Source: an uncultured Nocardiopsis sp.
Lineage (GTDB): Bacteria; Actinomycetota; Actinomycetes; Streptosporangiales; Streptosporangiaceae
Reading direction: 5' to 3'
NCBI GenBank assembly: GCA_937957845.1
Contig: CALGOD010000517.1
Coordinates: 1-8,773, forward strand
Length of the DNA stretch: 8,773 nucleotides
The position numbers were made by a program, and so were the translations under genes. Under the pieces are notes generated by a model, which saw only the letters and a list, made by a program, of their open reading frames with translations, did not search any database and was not told the origin of the DNA. Below, piece by piece: positions 1-5,970 of the stretch; the first letter of the stretch is position 1, and the number at the start of each line of letters is the position of its first letter.

Positions 1-231
1 GGTGCCCGGTCCGGCCGCGAAGGCGTCGGCGGCCAGCACCGAGGCGTCGGTCAGCAAGCCGATGCCGGGAGTGGCCAGCACCCGGTCGCGCACGCGCTCG
101 TCGGGGAAGGACAGGCCCACCAGGGCGGGGGCAGGGTCGCGGAAGTGGTGGCGCAGGTCCACCACCAGGTGGGCGCCTTCGGGGGCGTCCTGGTGCAGGT
201 CGCCAAAGCTGATGATGCAGATGGTAGGCAC
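1..231 (-). CDS. RapZ C-terminal-domain-like protein (partial, cut by window edge)
   Basis: Only the first 77 codons are present; the frame is open to base 1. The GTG start (229-231) follows AAGGA six bases upstream. Residues 5-60 read as a short hydrophobic strand, SFGDLH, then VVDLRHHFRDP (23-33) and VRDRVLATPGI (47-57). This pattern matches the small stand-alone proteins annotated as RNase-adapter RapZ C-terminal domain in actinobacterial genomes and plasmids. In enterobacteria that domain binds small RNAs and steers RNase E; the role of stand-alone actinobacterial copies is not established, so no RNA target is claimed. The Walker-bearing N-terminal half of full RapZ is absent because the protein starts directly in this domain. 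It lies 138 bases downstream of traB, behind two hairpins, so it may be its own unit. Family assignment is fairly secure; function is not. Confidence 0.72.
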   Translation of the reverse strand, partial: MPTICIISFGDLHQDAPEGAHLVVDLRHHFRDPAPALVGLSFPDERVRDRVLATPGIGLLTDASVLAADAFAAGPGT

Positions 232-257
232 AGCCGTTCCTTGTCCTTTCAGCAGGA

Positions 258-287
258 CGGGAGTCCCACCAGCTGGTGGGACTCCCG
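258..287. terminator. 30-bp perfect palindrome between traB and the RapZ-like gene
   Basis: Bases 258-287 equal their own reverse complement (arms CGGGAGTCCCACCAG and CTGGTGGGACTCCCG). As RNA this folds to a long GC-rich stem; as DNA it is a possible dimeric-protein operator. No T-run follows on the minus strand. It ends about six bases before the AAAGGA of the RapZ-like gene, so it sits at the base of that gene's leader. Terminator, processing site or operator cannot be separated from sequence. Confidence 0.6.
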
Positions 288-292
288 CGCGG

Positions 293-326
293 TTGGTGCG
301 GACCGGGTGGTCCCCCCGACCGCCCC
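293..326. repeat. Intergenic repeat, related to 7701-7735
   Basis: This is the second copy of the element described at 7701-7735. Here it lies between the 30-bp palindrome (258-287) and the post-traB hairpin (320-346), and carries GGACC-GGGT-GGTCC at 300-313. It is a little shorter than the other copy and differs at several positions. Confidence 0.45.
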
Positions 327-346
327 GCGCAGCTGGCGCGGGGCGG
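320..346. terminator. Hairpin just downstream of traB
   Basis: An 11-bp stem (320-330 with 336-346) closes a five-base loop AGCTG, 23 bases past the traB stop codon. The place is right for a traB terminator in a high-GC genome, though there is no U-tract. Confidence 0.55.
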
Positions 347-369
347 GCAGAGCCATCACCCGGGCGGTC

Positions 370-2415
370 TCAGACCAGATGGAGGTCGCGGTCGCGCTCA
401 GAAGGCGGCACGAGCGGGATCTCGTAGCCGTCGTCGGTGTGGACCAGGTGCCCGGATGCGGTCAGGCGCTTGAGTTCGCCCTGGATCCAGGCGCGGGAGC
501 GGCTCAGGCCCTGTTCGTCGATCAGGACGCGGATCAGGTCGCGGGGGTGGAACTTCTCCACGCCCTGGTCGCGCCACAGCTGTAGCTGCGCTTCCAGGCG
601 GGCGCGGGCCTGCGCGGGGCTCTCCTTCGACTTCTTCCTCGTGCCGCCGAGCTTGGCGGTGGCGGCGCCCTCGACCGGCTCCATCGCATCGTCCAGGTCC
701 CCGGGCAGGTCCGGTTCGGGGTCGGCGGTGATGGTGGCCTGCAGGTCGTCGTCTTCGTGCATGAGGTCCTCGCTGTCGTGGACGGCGGCCGGGGCCGCAA
801 CGGTCTGGGGGGTCATGGGTTCGGCCGCGGCCGGGGTGACGGCCTGGCCGGGCGCGGTGTGGTGGATGCGGTTGGTGTAGGCCTGGCCGAACGCCGCGGC
901 GGTGATCGGGTCCAGCTGCTGCTTGGGCAGGCCCGGCACAATCTGGTTGATGACGTCGTTGGTCAGGTCGTAGATGCGCGCGGGCACCGAGTGGCGGTCT
1001 TCGTCGATGCCGTCCAGCGCCGCGTAGCAGCACCCCGGCTTGGCCTTGCGCCAGTTCTCCGGCACCGCCCCGGCCTCCAGGACGTAGTCGGGCAGCGCGT
1101 AGGAGGCGTCGTCGCTGGTGCGCACCCCAAAGCACATCGACCCACCGAAATTACTGCGCGCGTCGGTGTCCAGGTTGGTGTGGGTGGCGCGCTGCAGACT
1201 GGCCTCGATGTGGATCCCGGCGGACCGGGCGACCTTCATCAGGCCGGTGAACTCCTCGTTCTCGGGCAGGATCGCGGACGCCTCCTCGACCAGCAGGTAG
1301 ACGAAGGACAGGCCGCAGCCCTCCTCCCAGTTCTCCAGCCCCCGCTCCGCCAGGTGGTCGGCGCGGGCCTTCACCGCCCGGTGCAGGCCGTCGATGATGG
1401 GTTTGGCCTCACGCTTGGAGAAGGCCGGCCAGCCGATCGCGGGGATGAGCGGTCCCAGGGTCTGGCGGCCCTTCTCCACGTCGATCGCGATGGTGAACAC
1501 GTCGTTTCGGGCGGCCAGCTGCAACAGCTTGAGCTTGGCGTAGCGCGACTTGCCGGCACCCGACATGCCCACGGTCAGGCAGTGGGTGTTGCGCACGTCC
1601 ACCTCCAGCGGCGCCCCGTCCTCGTAAAGGCCCAGCTCCAGCGGCCGCGTGGCCAGGCTGGTGCCCACGGCGTCGGGGTGGAACCCCGGCCAGGGTTGGG
1701 GTTTGGCCAGCATGTCCTTCTTGACGATGGTCACCCTGGCCCGGGAGGAGTCGGTGGGGTCGGGGGTGGCCCGCACCGAGCCGGGCGGGAGCCGGTAGGC
1801 GCTGGCCAGCGCCGGGAGCTGGCTGGAGATCTGGTCGACGGTCTGCCCCGGCTCCAGCTGGACGATGCCCTCGGTGCGCACCTCGGTCTCGGCGGTGGTC
1901 GTGGCCCACTTCGACCCGCGCAGGGAGGAGATCACCTCGGTGATCTCCGACCAGGACAGCAACGCCTTGTTGCCCTGCTCCCCGGTCTGGTTGCTTCCGG
2001 CGGCGCGGGTAGCGGTGTGGATCATCGACCCGAGGGACAGGGTCGCCCCGCCCAGGATGAGCATGTCCAGCACCGGACGGCCCGTTCCGACGACGGTGGC
2101 GGTGGCCATCCACACCGTTGCGGCCGCGGTGGAGGCGGTCGTGGTCAGGCACGCGTACCAGGTGCGCGCCCGGGTGAGCAGGTAGGACAGGCAGGTCAGG
2201 GCCCCACCCGCGGCGACGACGCCGCCGGTGGCGGCCACGGTCGCCCATCCGGACTCGCCCCACAGGGCGTGGGTGGCCCACCCGGCCGGGACCATCACCG
2301 CGGTGGTGGCCCAGGGGCGCACGTACGCCCACGCCCCCGGCCCGGCGTTGGTCTTGATGTTCAGGTCGCGGCCGCTGGGGCCGCGCACCACCAGCTGCCG
2401 ACTGCGCTTGCCCAT
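370..2415 (-). CDS. traB: TraB/TraSA-type FtsK/SpoIIIE DNA translocase
   Basis: This 681-aa protein has the layout of the actinobacterial TraB family, membrane-anchored hexameric ATPases that move double-stranded DNA between hyphae without a relaxase. Hydrophobic segments lie at about 31-52, 56-80, 89-109 and 114-134. A linker domain covers about 150-235. The P-loop is GMSGAGKS (283-290) and the Walker B strand is VYLLVEE (372-378), followed by IHIEASLQRAT (401-411), typical of FtsK-like motors. A Pro/Ala/Asp-rich linker (about 515-600) leads to a winged-helix-like C-terminus (about 601-668) that should read DNA sites, as the FtsK gamma domain does. I chose ATG 2413-2415 because AAAGGAGA lies eight bases before it; an in-frame ATG seven codons upstream lacks a comparable site. 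A GC hairpin (2441-2471) sits immediately before the RBS. It is the transfer engine of the element. Confidence 0.94.
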   Translation of the reverse strand: MGKRSRQLVVRGPSGRDLNIKTNAGPGAWAYVRPWATTAVMVPAGWATHALWGESGWATVAATGGVVAAGGALTCLSYLLTRARTWYACLTTTASTAAATVWMATATVVGTGRPVLDMLILGGATLSLGSMIHTATRAAGSNQTGEQGNKALLSWSEITEVISSLRGSKWATTTAETEVRTEGIVQLEPGQTVDQISSQLPALASAYRLPPGSVRATPDPTDSSRARVTIVKKDMLAKPQPWPGFHPDAVGTSLATRPLELGLYEDGAPLEVDVRNTHCLTVGMSGAGKSRYAKLKLLQLAARNDVFTIAIDVEKGRQTLGPLIPAIGWPAFSKREAKPIIDGLHRAVKARADHLAERGLENWEEGCGLSFVYLLVEEASAILPENEEFTGLMKVARSAGIHIEASLQRATHTNLDTDARSNFGGSMCFGVRTSDDASYALPDYVLEAGAVPENWRKAKPGCCYAALDGIDEDRHSVPARIYDLTNDVINQIVPGLPKQQLDPITAAAFGQAYTNRIHHTAPGQAVTPAAAEPMTPQTVAAPAAVHDSEDLMHEDDDLQATITADPEPDLPGDLDDAMEPVEGAATAKLGGTRKKSKESPAQARARLEAQLQLWRDQGVEKFHPRDLIRVLIDEQGLSRSRAWIQGELKRLTASGHLVHTDDGYEIPLVPPSERDRDLHLV

Positions 2416-2440
2416 CGTGGTTCTCCTTTCAGGCACAACG

Positions 2441-2471
2441 CGGCCGGGGGCGCGATGGGCGCCCCCGGCCG
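2441..2471. terminator. Intergenic hairpin directly ahead of the traB RBS
   Basis: A 13-bp stem (2441-2453 with 2459-2471) with loop GATGG fills most of the 67-base gap between the 2483-2848 gene and traB. Only about 12 bases separate it from the traB ribosome binding site, which leaves no room for a promoter in between. It may end or process the upstream message while allowing some readthrough into traB. Confidence 0.6.
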
Positions 2472-2482
2472 GGTGGAACGGT

Positions 2483-2848
2483 CTAGTTGAAGTTCAGCGA
2501 CTTCTTCTTGCTGGCCTTCTCCGGCTTCATCAGGGAGCCGTAGTGGCGCCGCATGGAGGACCACAGCCGTACCGCGCTGATCGCGGAGGCGCGGGCGTAG
2601 TCGGCGGTGCGGCGCAGGTGGGTGGCGACCATCTTGGCGCGCTTGCGGGTGGTGCCCCCGCCCTCGGTCGGGGAGAGCGGGGTCAGCTCCAGCTGTGCCT
2701 GGAGTTCGTCCGCGCTCAGGTCGGCCTCGATGGAGACGGCGCGCTGCAGGTCGCGGAGTTTGTAGGCGTAGCGGCGCACGTCCTCCACGTGCTCGAACTC
2801 GATGCGGGACAGGTCGTCGACGATCTTGCGCAGGTTCTCAGCGGACAT
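2483..2848 (-). CDS. Hypothetical helical protein with basic tail, last gene before traB
   Basis: I do not recognise this 121-aa protein. It looks wholly helical: residues 1-45 are charged and amphipathic (MSAENLRKIVDD, then VEDVRRYAYKLRDLQ) and could form a coiled coil. A Gly/Thr-rich break at 63-67 precedes a basic half (68-121) that ends in KASKKKSLNFN. No membrane segment or catalytic motif is visible. The ATG (2846-2848) has GAAGGAA a few bases upstream and overlaps the end of the preceding gene by 11 bases, so translation is probably coupled. Its place next to traB and its basic surface suggest a transfer accessory or DNA- or TraB-binding role; this is inference only. Confidence 0.82.
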   Translation of the reverse strand: MSAENLRKIVDDLSRIEFEHVEDVRRYAYKLRDLQRAVSIEADLSADELQAQLELTPLSPTEGGGTTRKRAKMVATHLRRTADYARASAISAVRLWSSMRRHYGSLMKPEKASKKKSLNFN

Positions 2849-3086
2849 CGCGCGTTTCCTTCGGCTTGGTGATGAGCACGGCGAGCAGGCCCCGGCCGGG
2901 GCCGTAGAGGGTGTGGCGGGCGGTGGCGGCGGCGTGGCGCCACACGCGCCCGGCCCAGGCGGCCGCGTCCAGGGCCACGTCCGCCAAAGGGCGGGTGTCC
3001 AGTCGGGCGGCGATCCACAGGTCGGTGTCCAAGGCCAGGCGCTCAACGACCTTGGCCCAGGTACGGCGGCGCATGCGGGGGTCCAT
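2838..3086 (-). CDS. Hypothetical 82-aa protein of the transfer operon
   Basis: The product is not recognised. It opens with a very basic stretch (MDPRMRRRTWAKVV), followed by an Ala/Leu/Trp-rich helical part (about 15-60) and a short hydrophobic segment (GLLAVLITK, 66-74) near the end. The ATG at 3084-3086 lies one base after the stop of the upstream gene and the next gene starts inside its last codons, so it is locked into the five-gene string by coupling. Peripheral membrane association is possible, but no convincing full-length TM helix is seen. Confidence 0.75.
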   Translation of the reverse strand: MDPRMRRRTWAKVVERLALDTDLWIAARLDTRPLADVALDAAAWAGRVWRHAAATARHTLYGPGRGLLAVLITKPKETRDVR

Positions 3087-3087
3087 G

Positions 3088-3552
3088 TCAGGTCACCGCC
3101 CCGGCGGCCAGGGCGCGCAACTCGCGGCTGCGCTCCTCGGCCCGGTGCAGCAGGCGGTGGGCGGCCTGTTCCAGGTGCTCACCGCCGGCGGTGTGGGGGC
3201 AGGCCACCAGGTGCTCCAGGCCAGAGCGCACCGCGCCGACCTCGAACAACCGGTCCACCAACTCGCGGACGCCCAGGTGGCGGATCCGGTCCTGGGTGTC
3301 GGGGGCGCCTTCCAAGGCCGCGGCCAGGGTCTGGACCATCTCGCGTTGGGCCTGCCAGGCCTGGTCGGTCTCGGCCCGGGCGCGGGCCAGCTCCCCCTCC
3401 AGGCGCGCGATGTCGGCGCGGGCCCAGAGCAGTTCCTGGCGGGTGTGGTGGTGGGCCTGGGCGCCGGCCACGACGGCGTCGTGCTGGGCGGTGATCAGGG
3501 CGGTGCAGGTGCGGTGCGCGCGCTCGCGCACCCAGGTGATCAGGGACAACAC
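3088..3552 (-). CDS. Hypothetical coiled-coil protein
   Basis: This 154-aa protein has no motif I recognise. Residues about 15-80 are rich in Ala, Glu, Arg and Gln with heptad-like spacing (ARADIARLEGELARARAE), a likely coiled coil. A second helical block with His residues (about 97-150) follows. The start is GTG 3550-3552, supported by GAGGAG five bases upstream and overlapping the stop of the previous gene; the intergenic gap is nine bases. No signal peptide or TM helix is seen. A structural or scaffolding role in transfer is plausible but unproven. Confidence 0.8.
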   Translation of the reverse strand: MLSLITWVRERAHRTCTALITAQHDAVVAGAQAHHHTRQELLWARADIARLEGELARARAETDQAWQAQREMVQTLAAALEGAPDTQDRIRHLGVRELVDRLFEVGAVRSGLEHLVACPHTAGGEHLEQAAHRLLHRAEERSRELRALAAGAVT

Positions 3553-3561
3553 TCTCTCTCC

Positions 3562-3753
3562 TCACAGGCCGGGCAGCGCGGGCTGCTCGACCCTGGTCTG
3601 GGGGGCGGAAGCGGCCAGGTGCTCATCCACCTGGTCCTCGGCGAACGGGCGGGTGCGGACGATGTCGCCTGTCCACCCGCAGGAGCAGACCGGCCGGTAC
3701 AGGACCCAGTCGGGGACCGGCACCGGCCGGATGTCGGGGTGGTGGCCGCTCAT
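3562..3753 (-). CDS. Small CxC-containing protein
   Basis: The protein has 63 residues. Its core is YRPVCSCGWTGDIVR (19-33), with a CSCGW knuckle, followed by an acidic helix ending in DEHL (43-46). Similar short proteins with a CxCGW knuckle and downstream His are common on actinobacterial mobile elements, but their function is unknown. With only two cysteines visible, metal binding would need His45 or N-terminal His residues, or a partner protein. The ATG (3751-3753) overlaps the stop of the RRQRL-like gene by four bases (ATGA), so the two are translationally coupled and probably functionally linked. Confidence 0.8.
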   Translation of the reverse strand: MSGHHPDIRPVPVPDWVLYRPVCSCGWTGDIVRTRPFAEDQVDEHLAASAPQTRVEQPALPGL

Positions 3754-4172
3754 GCGGCCGCCACCAGAGCGTCGATCTGGGGCGGCTCGACCGTGGTGCA
3801 TCCCCACGGCGGCGGGCAGCACCCGCCGTTGCCGGTGGGCAGGCACACCTCCCAGAGCCGACCGCAGTCGCGGCAGGTGTGACGGGCCAGCAGCGCCCGC
3901 GCCAGCGAGCGTTCCTGAGCGGGGGTGAGCGGACGGACCGGCCGGGCCTGCGAGCGCCGGTACAGCGCCGCGGTGCGCACGCCGTTGCGGTTCCCGGCCC
4001 GGGTGGAGCGCCACATGATCTGCGCGGCCACCTCCAGCCCGGCGATGCTCAGCCCTTCGTCTCGTAGCTGCGCTTTGGTGCGCAGGTCCGGATCGCGGGC
4101 CCAGCCCCACGGGTAGGTGGGGACGCCGTGTCTGCTGCCGGTGGGGTCGTAGAACGGGTGGGGGGTGGCCAC
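3750..4172 (-). CDS. RRQRL-motif-like zinc-binding protein
   Basis: The 140-aa product opens with VATPHPFYDP and YPWG (20-23), then DLRTKAQLRDEGL (29-41) and VAAQIMWR (48-55), and ends in a cysteine cluster (C100, C103, C110, C118, C119, C125). This order matches the actinobacterial proteins annotated as RRQRL-motif-containing zinc-binding proteins, frequent on AICEs and conjugative plasmids; here the name-giving motif has drifted to RTKAQLR. Their biochemical role is unknown. The GTG start (4170-4172) follows AGAAGGAAGGAGA at good spacing, whereas codons further upstream run through a hairpin region and are unlikely to be used. It heads the five-gene string leading to traB. Confidence 0.82.
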   Translation of the reverse strand: MATPHPFYDPTGSRHGVPTYPWGWARDPDLRTKAQLRDEGLSIAGLEVAAQIMWRSTRAGNRNGVRTAALYRRSQARPVRPLTPAQERSLARALLARHTCRDCGRLWEVCLPTGNGGCCPPPWGCTTVEPPQIDALVAAA

Positions 4173-4274
4173 GGTTTCTCCTTCCTTCTGGTGCGGGTGG
4201 TGGCTGCCATGAGCGGGCGTGGTTCGCGGACTCGAGGGGTCGCGCGTCACCGGCCGCGCCCGGGCGCCGGAGTA

Positions 4275-4319
4275 GTGCGCACAGCCCCCGCCACGACTTG
4301 TTGCGGGGGCTGTGCGCAC
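4275..4319. terminator. 17-bp-stem hairpin, 11-nt loop
   Basis: GTGCGCACAGCCCCCGC (4275-4291) is matched perfectly by its complement at 4303-4319, with loop CACGACTTGTT. It lies 54 bases past the Spd-like gene's stop codon on the minus strand. It is a likely transcription end or RNA-processing structure; no U-tract follows. Confidence 0.65.
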
Positions 4320-4336
4320 CCGCCGGAGCGGGGCGT

Positions 4337-4362
4337 CGCCACCCCTGGCGGCAGGGGTGGCG
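4337..4362. terminator. Hairpin right after the Spd-like gene, made of inverted CAGGGGTG copies
   Basis: CGCCACCCCTG (4337-4347) pairs with CAGGGGTGGCG (4352-4362) around a four-base loop, 11 bases beyond the stop codon of the Spd-like gene. It can act as a terminator, but each arm is also a copy of the 8-mer repeated inside the gene, so it may instead be a protein-binding site. Confidence 0.55.
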
Positions 4363-4785
4363 GAACGGGGTGGCTACTGGTCGTCGGCCGCGACCTCGTG
4401 GTCGGCCGGGAAGACCTGGTAGCCCTCCGACCACAGGGCGGTGCGGTGGGTGCGGATGGTGTCGCGGGAGCGGCCGACCGCCTTGGCCAGGGCCCGGTTG
4501 GAGACCGTCACCCCGTGCTCGTGGATGGCAAGCATCACTTCGCGGCGGGTGCCCTCCAGTTCGGGGTAAAGCTCCTGCTCACCGGGGGTGGCCGCCTCGT
4601 CCGCCAGGGGGTGGCGGTCGGAGTCGCCAGGGGTGGCGGAAGGCTCCGGTGTCTCCTGGCGGCGGGGCTCGTTGGCCCGGGTGATCTCGGCCAGCCAGGC
4701 GGCCGTCTGGTCCCCGATCCCGGCGGTTCCGTCAGGGGTGCCGTCACCCCTGACGGAACCGCGCAGCGGGGGGTCGCCAGGGGTG
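4340..4785. repeat. Cluster of CAGGGGTG repeats (candidate clt-like recognition array)
   Basis: The 8-mer CAGGGGTG, on either strand, occurs at 4340-4347 (inverted), 4352-4359, 4628-4635, 4733-4740, 4745-4752 (inverted) and 4778-4785, with a one-base-longer variant at 4605-4613. Three copies sit in the 14-mer CGCCAGGGGTGGCG (4334-4347 region inverted, 4625-4638, 4775-4788), whose ends are themselves palindromic. I did not see the exact 8-mer elsewhere in the window by eye. TraB translocases are known to bind short repeats at the cis-acting transfer locus (clt); assigning that role here is inference. Confidence 0.5.
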
Positions 4786-5558
4786 GCGGCCGGTGCGGGC
4801 GCGGTGGTCGGGCGTGCGTGGGCCTGTTCGCGGGCGTCGATCTTGGCGATCGACTGACCGATGGCCGAGGAGGCGGTCGTGGCGATCAGGTAGGCCAGGC
4901 CGGCGAACAACGCCGACCCGACCGAGCAGGCCGCACCCACCGGACCGGAACCGATCGTGGACCCGACGATGCTCACCATCAGCGGCAGCACGACCAGGAC
5001 CGCGAACAGCCTGAGCGTGGCCGGTTCGACCCTGGCGCCGGCCCGGGCCAGGATCCCGCGCCAGATGATCACCGTGGTCGACAGCCCCGTCAGGCCGATC
5101 TCGGCCAGGTAGCCGACCCCGGTGGGGCCTTGGGCCATCTGCACCAGGGCCTCCATGCCCATCGCCGAGCCCACGCTCAGCGCCAGGGACGCGGCCAGCA
5201 CCACCTTGCCGAACACCGCCTGGTGGCGGGTCATGTCCAGCACGGTCTTGGCCGGGTCGGTGGCCTCGCGGGCCGCGTCGATGACCTGGTCGATCTTGGC
5301 CTTCTCGGTCTCGCGGCGGACCCGTTCCTGGGCCAGCAGCAGCTTGCGCTGGTGGTCTAGGTCCAGTTCCTGCTGGAGTCGGGCCGCGGTCAGCTCGTCG
5401 TAGCGGGCCCGCGTGGCGGGGTTCAGCGCCGGGTTCTCCAGCAGCTTCTGGTCGGGGATCGCGGCCAGCGTCTTGGCGGCCTGGACGACCTTCTGCAGCT
5501 GCTCGGCGGTCGCCGTGGGCGCCTCCGGGATCGGGTCGGGGGTGTTCTTCTTGCGCAT
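4374..5558 (-). CDS. Spd-like four-TM membrane protein with coiled coil and C-terminal HTH
   Basis: This 394-aa protein has a charged helical N-terminus (about 15-100, coiled-coil-like), then four hydrophobic segments (about 115-138, 147-170, 180-203 and 206-233). A Pro/Thr/Gly-rich linker (about 248-330) with repeated ATPGD/E units follows, and last a helix-turn-helix-like domain (about 336-380; SNRALAKAVGRSRDTIRTHR at 353-372). This architecture resembles plasmid spread (Spd) proteins of mycelial actinobacteria, which help DNA move along septate hyphae, but I cannot name a specific family. The HTH would let it touch DNA while sitting in the membrane. ATG 5556-5558 has GAGGAG six bases upstream. 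The linker is encoded by DNA rich in CAGGGGTG repeats and one 18-bp hairpin, suggesting that cis-acting sites have accumulated there. Confidence 0.85.
   Translation of the reverse strand: MRKKNTPDPIPEAPTATAEQLQKVVQAAKTLAAIPDQKLLENPALNPATRARYDELTAARLQQELDLDHQRKLLLAQERVRRETEKAKIDQVIDAAREATDPAKTVLDMTRHQAVFGKVVLAASLALSVGSAMGMEALVQMAQGPTGVGYLAEIGLTGLSTTVIIWRGILARAGARVEPATLRLFAVLVVLPLMVSIVGSTIGSGPVGAACSVGSALFAGLAYLIATTASSAIGQSIAKIDAREQAHARPTTAPAPAATPGDPPLRGSVRGDGTPDGTAGIGDQTAAWLAEITRANEPRRQETPEPSATPGDSDRHPLADEAATPGEQELYPELEGTRREVMLAIHEHGVTVSNRALAKAVGRSRDTIRTHRTALWSEGYQVFPADHEVAADDQ
4723..4762. repeat. 18-bp-stem inverted repeat inside the Spd-like coding region
   Basis: Arms 4723-4740 (GCGGTTCCGTCAGGGGTG) and 4745-4762 are perfectly complementary with loop CCGT. 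Each arm ends in one CAGGGGTG copy. It encodes the low-complexity linker of the Spd-like protein. A perfect stem this long is unusual in coding DNA and suggests a site selected as DNA or RNA. Confidence 0.7.
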
Positions 5559-5590
5559 AGGGCGCTCCTCATCTGGTACAGATCACGTAG

Positions 5591-5627
5591 GAGGGCCCCA
5601 GCCGTCTTAGCCTCGGCTGGGGCCCTC
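5591..5627. terminator. Terminator-like hairpin before the Spd-like gene
   Basis: A 14-bp stem (5591-5604 with 5614-5627; arm GAGGGCCCCAGCCG) with a nine-base loop fills the 98-base gap between the 31-aa microprotein gene and the Spd-like gene. It probably ends the eight-gene cassette. About 20 bases separate it from the RBS of the Spd-like gene. Confidence 0.68.
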
Positions 5628-5656
5628 TGTGTCGGGGGTTGGTCAGGTGCGGGTGC

Positions 5657-5752
5657 TCAGCCCCACACCAGGTGCATCAGGACGATCGCGATGATCGTCG
5701 CGGGGGCCAGGACGAACAGGCCGAAGGCGCTGATGGCGCGCTCGAAGTCCAC
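5657..5752 (-). CDS. 31-aa membrane microprotein
   Basis: A GTG (5750-5752) opens 31 codons, VDFERAISAFG then FVLAPATIIAIVLMHLVWG, ending at TGA 5657-5659. Residues about 9-30 form one hydrophobic helix after an acidic/basic N-terminus. AGAAGGAGA stands at good distance before the GTG, which is the main reason to call it real. It is the last gene of the cassette, 14 bases after its neighbour and just before a terminator-like hairpin. Tiny single-TM proteins are frequent in spread regions of actinobacterial plasmids; no specific function can be given. Confidence 0.66.
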   Translation of the reverse strand: MDFERAISAFGLFVLAPATIIAIVLMHLVWG

Positions 5753-5766
5753 GTCGGGTTCTCCTT

Positions 5767-5967
5767 CTATTCCAGGGGGTTTTCGTCACACCGTCGGGCC
5801 CGGGCGTGGCGCCGCGGGGCCTGGGTGAGGACCAGGCGGGTCCTCTTCCACCGGCGGACGGTGGCGCGAGTCTTGCGGTAGACCTTGGCGGCCTTGACCG
5901 CCGCCACCGCGAGCGCGGCGGCGACCAGGGCGCCGATGATCAGTCCGGCGAGCAGGTCTTGGGGCAT
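5767..5967 (-). CDS. Small single-TM protein with basic tail
   Basis: Residues 5-27 of this 66-aa protein form a Leu/Ala/Ile-rich membrane helix (LLAGLIIGALVAAALAVAA). It is followed by a strongly basic cytoplasm-like tail (VYRKTRATVRRWKRTR, 29-44, then more Arg). By the positive-inside rule the tail faces the cytoplasm, where it could bind DNA or acidic lipids. ATG 5965-5967 is preceded by GGAG and lies three bases after the stop of the mini zinc-protein gene. It is not recognised beyond this; a spread-type function is plausible from context. Confidence 0.8.
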   Translation of the reverse strand: MPQDLLAGLIIGALVAAALAVAAVKAAKVYRKTRATVRRWKRTRLVLTQAPRRHARARRCDENPLE

Positions 5968-5970
5968 CGT

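Larger units (their letters stand above)
4173..4373. other. Intergenic region with two hairpins between the Spd-like and RRQRL-like genes
   Basis: No supported gene lies in these 201 bases. They hold two strong inverted repeats (4275-4319 and 4337-4362, listed separately), then about 100 bases down to the GTG of the next gene, enough room for a promoter. I could not pick convincing -10/-35 boxes. The nearer hairpin carries two inverted copies of CAGGGGTG. Confidence 0.6.

Noticed and set aside
757..2490. Long open frame on the plus strand opposite traB
   Set aside because: It is antisense to a clearly recognised FtsK-type gene. Its translation is Gly/Arg/Val-rich low-complexity sequence typical of the GC-rich complementary strand, with no RBS or recognisable domain.
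2911..3882. Plus-strand open frames opposite the five-gene string
   Set aside because: The minus-strand genes have overlapping starts and stops, RBSs and a recognised zinc-binding family, while the plus frames have none of these.
4340..4785. CRISPR array
   Set aside because: Repeats are 8-14 bases, in both orientations, at irregular spacing and partly coding, and no cas gene is present.
4128..5360. 410-codon open frame on the plus strand opposite the Spd-like gene
   Set aside because: Composition is shadow-like (Gly/Arg/His/Gln runs), there is no RBS, and the minus-strand frame has a coherent coiled-coil, four-TM and HTH layout.
5571..5583. Inverted repeat ATCTG-GTA-CAGAT before the Spd-like gene as an operator
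   Set aside because: Five-base arms can occur by chance and no second copy was seen near another start.
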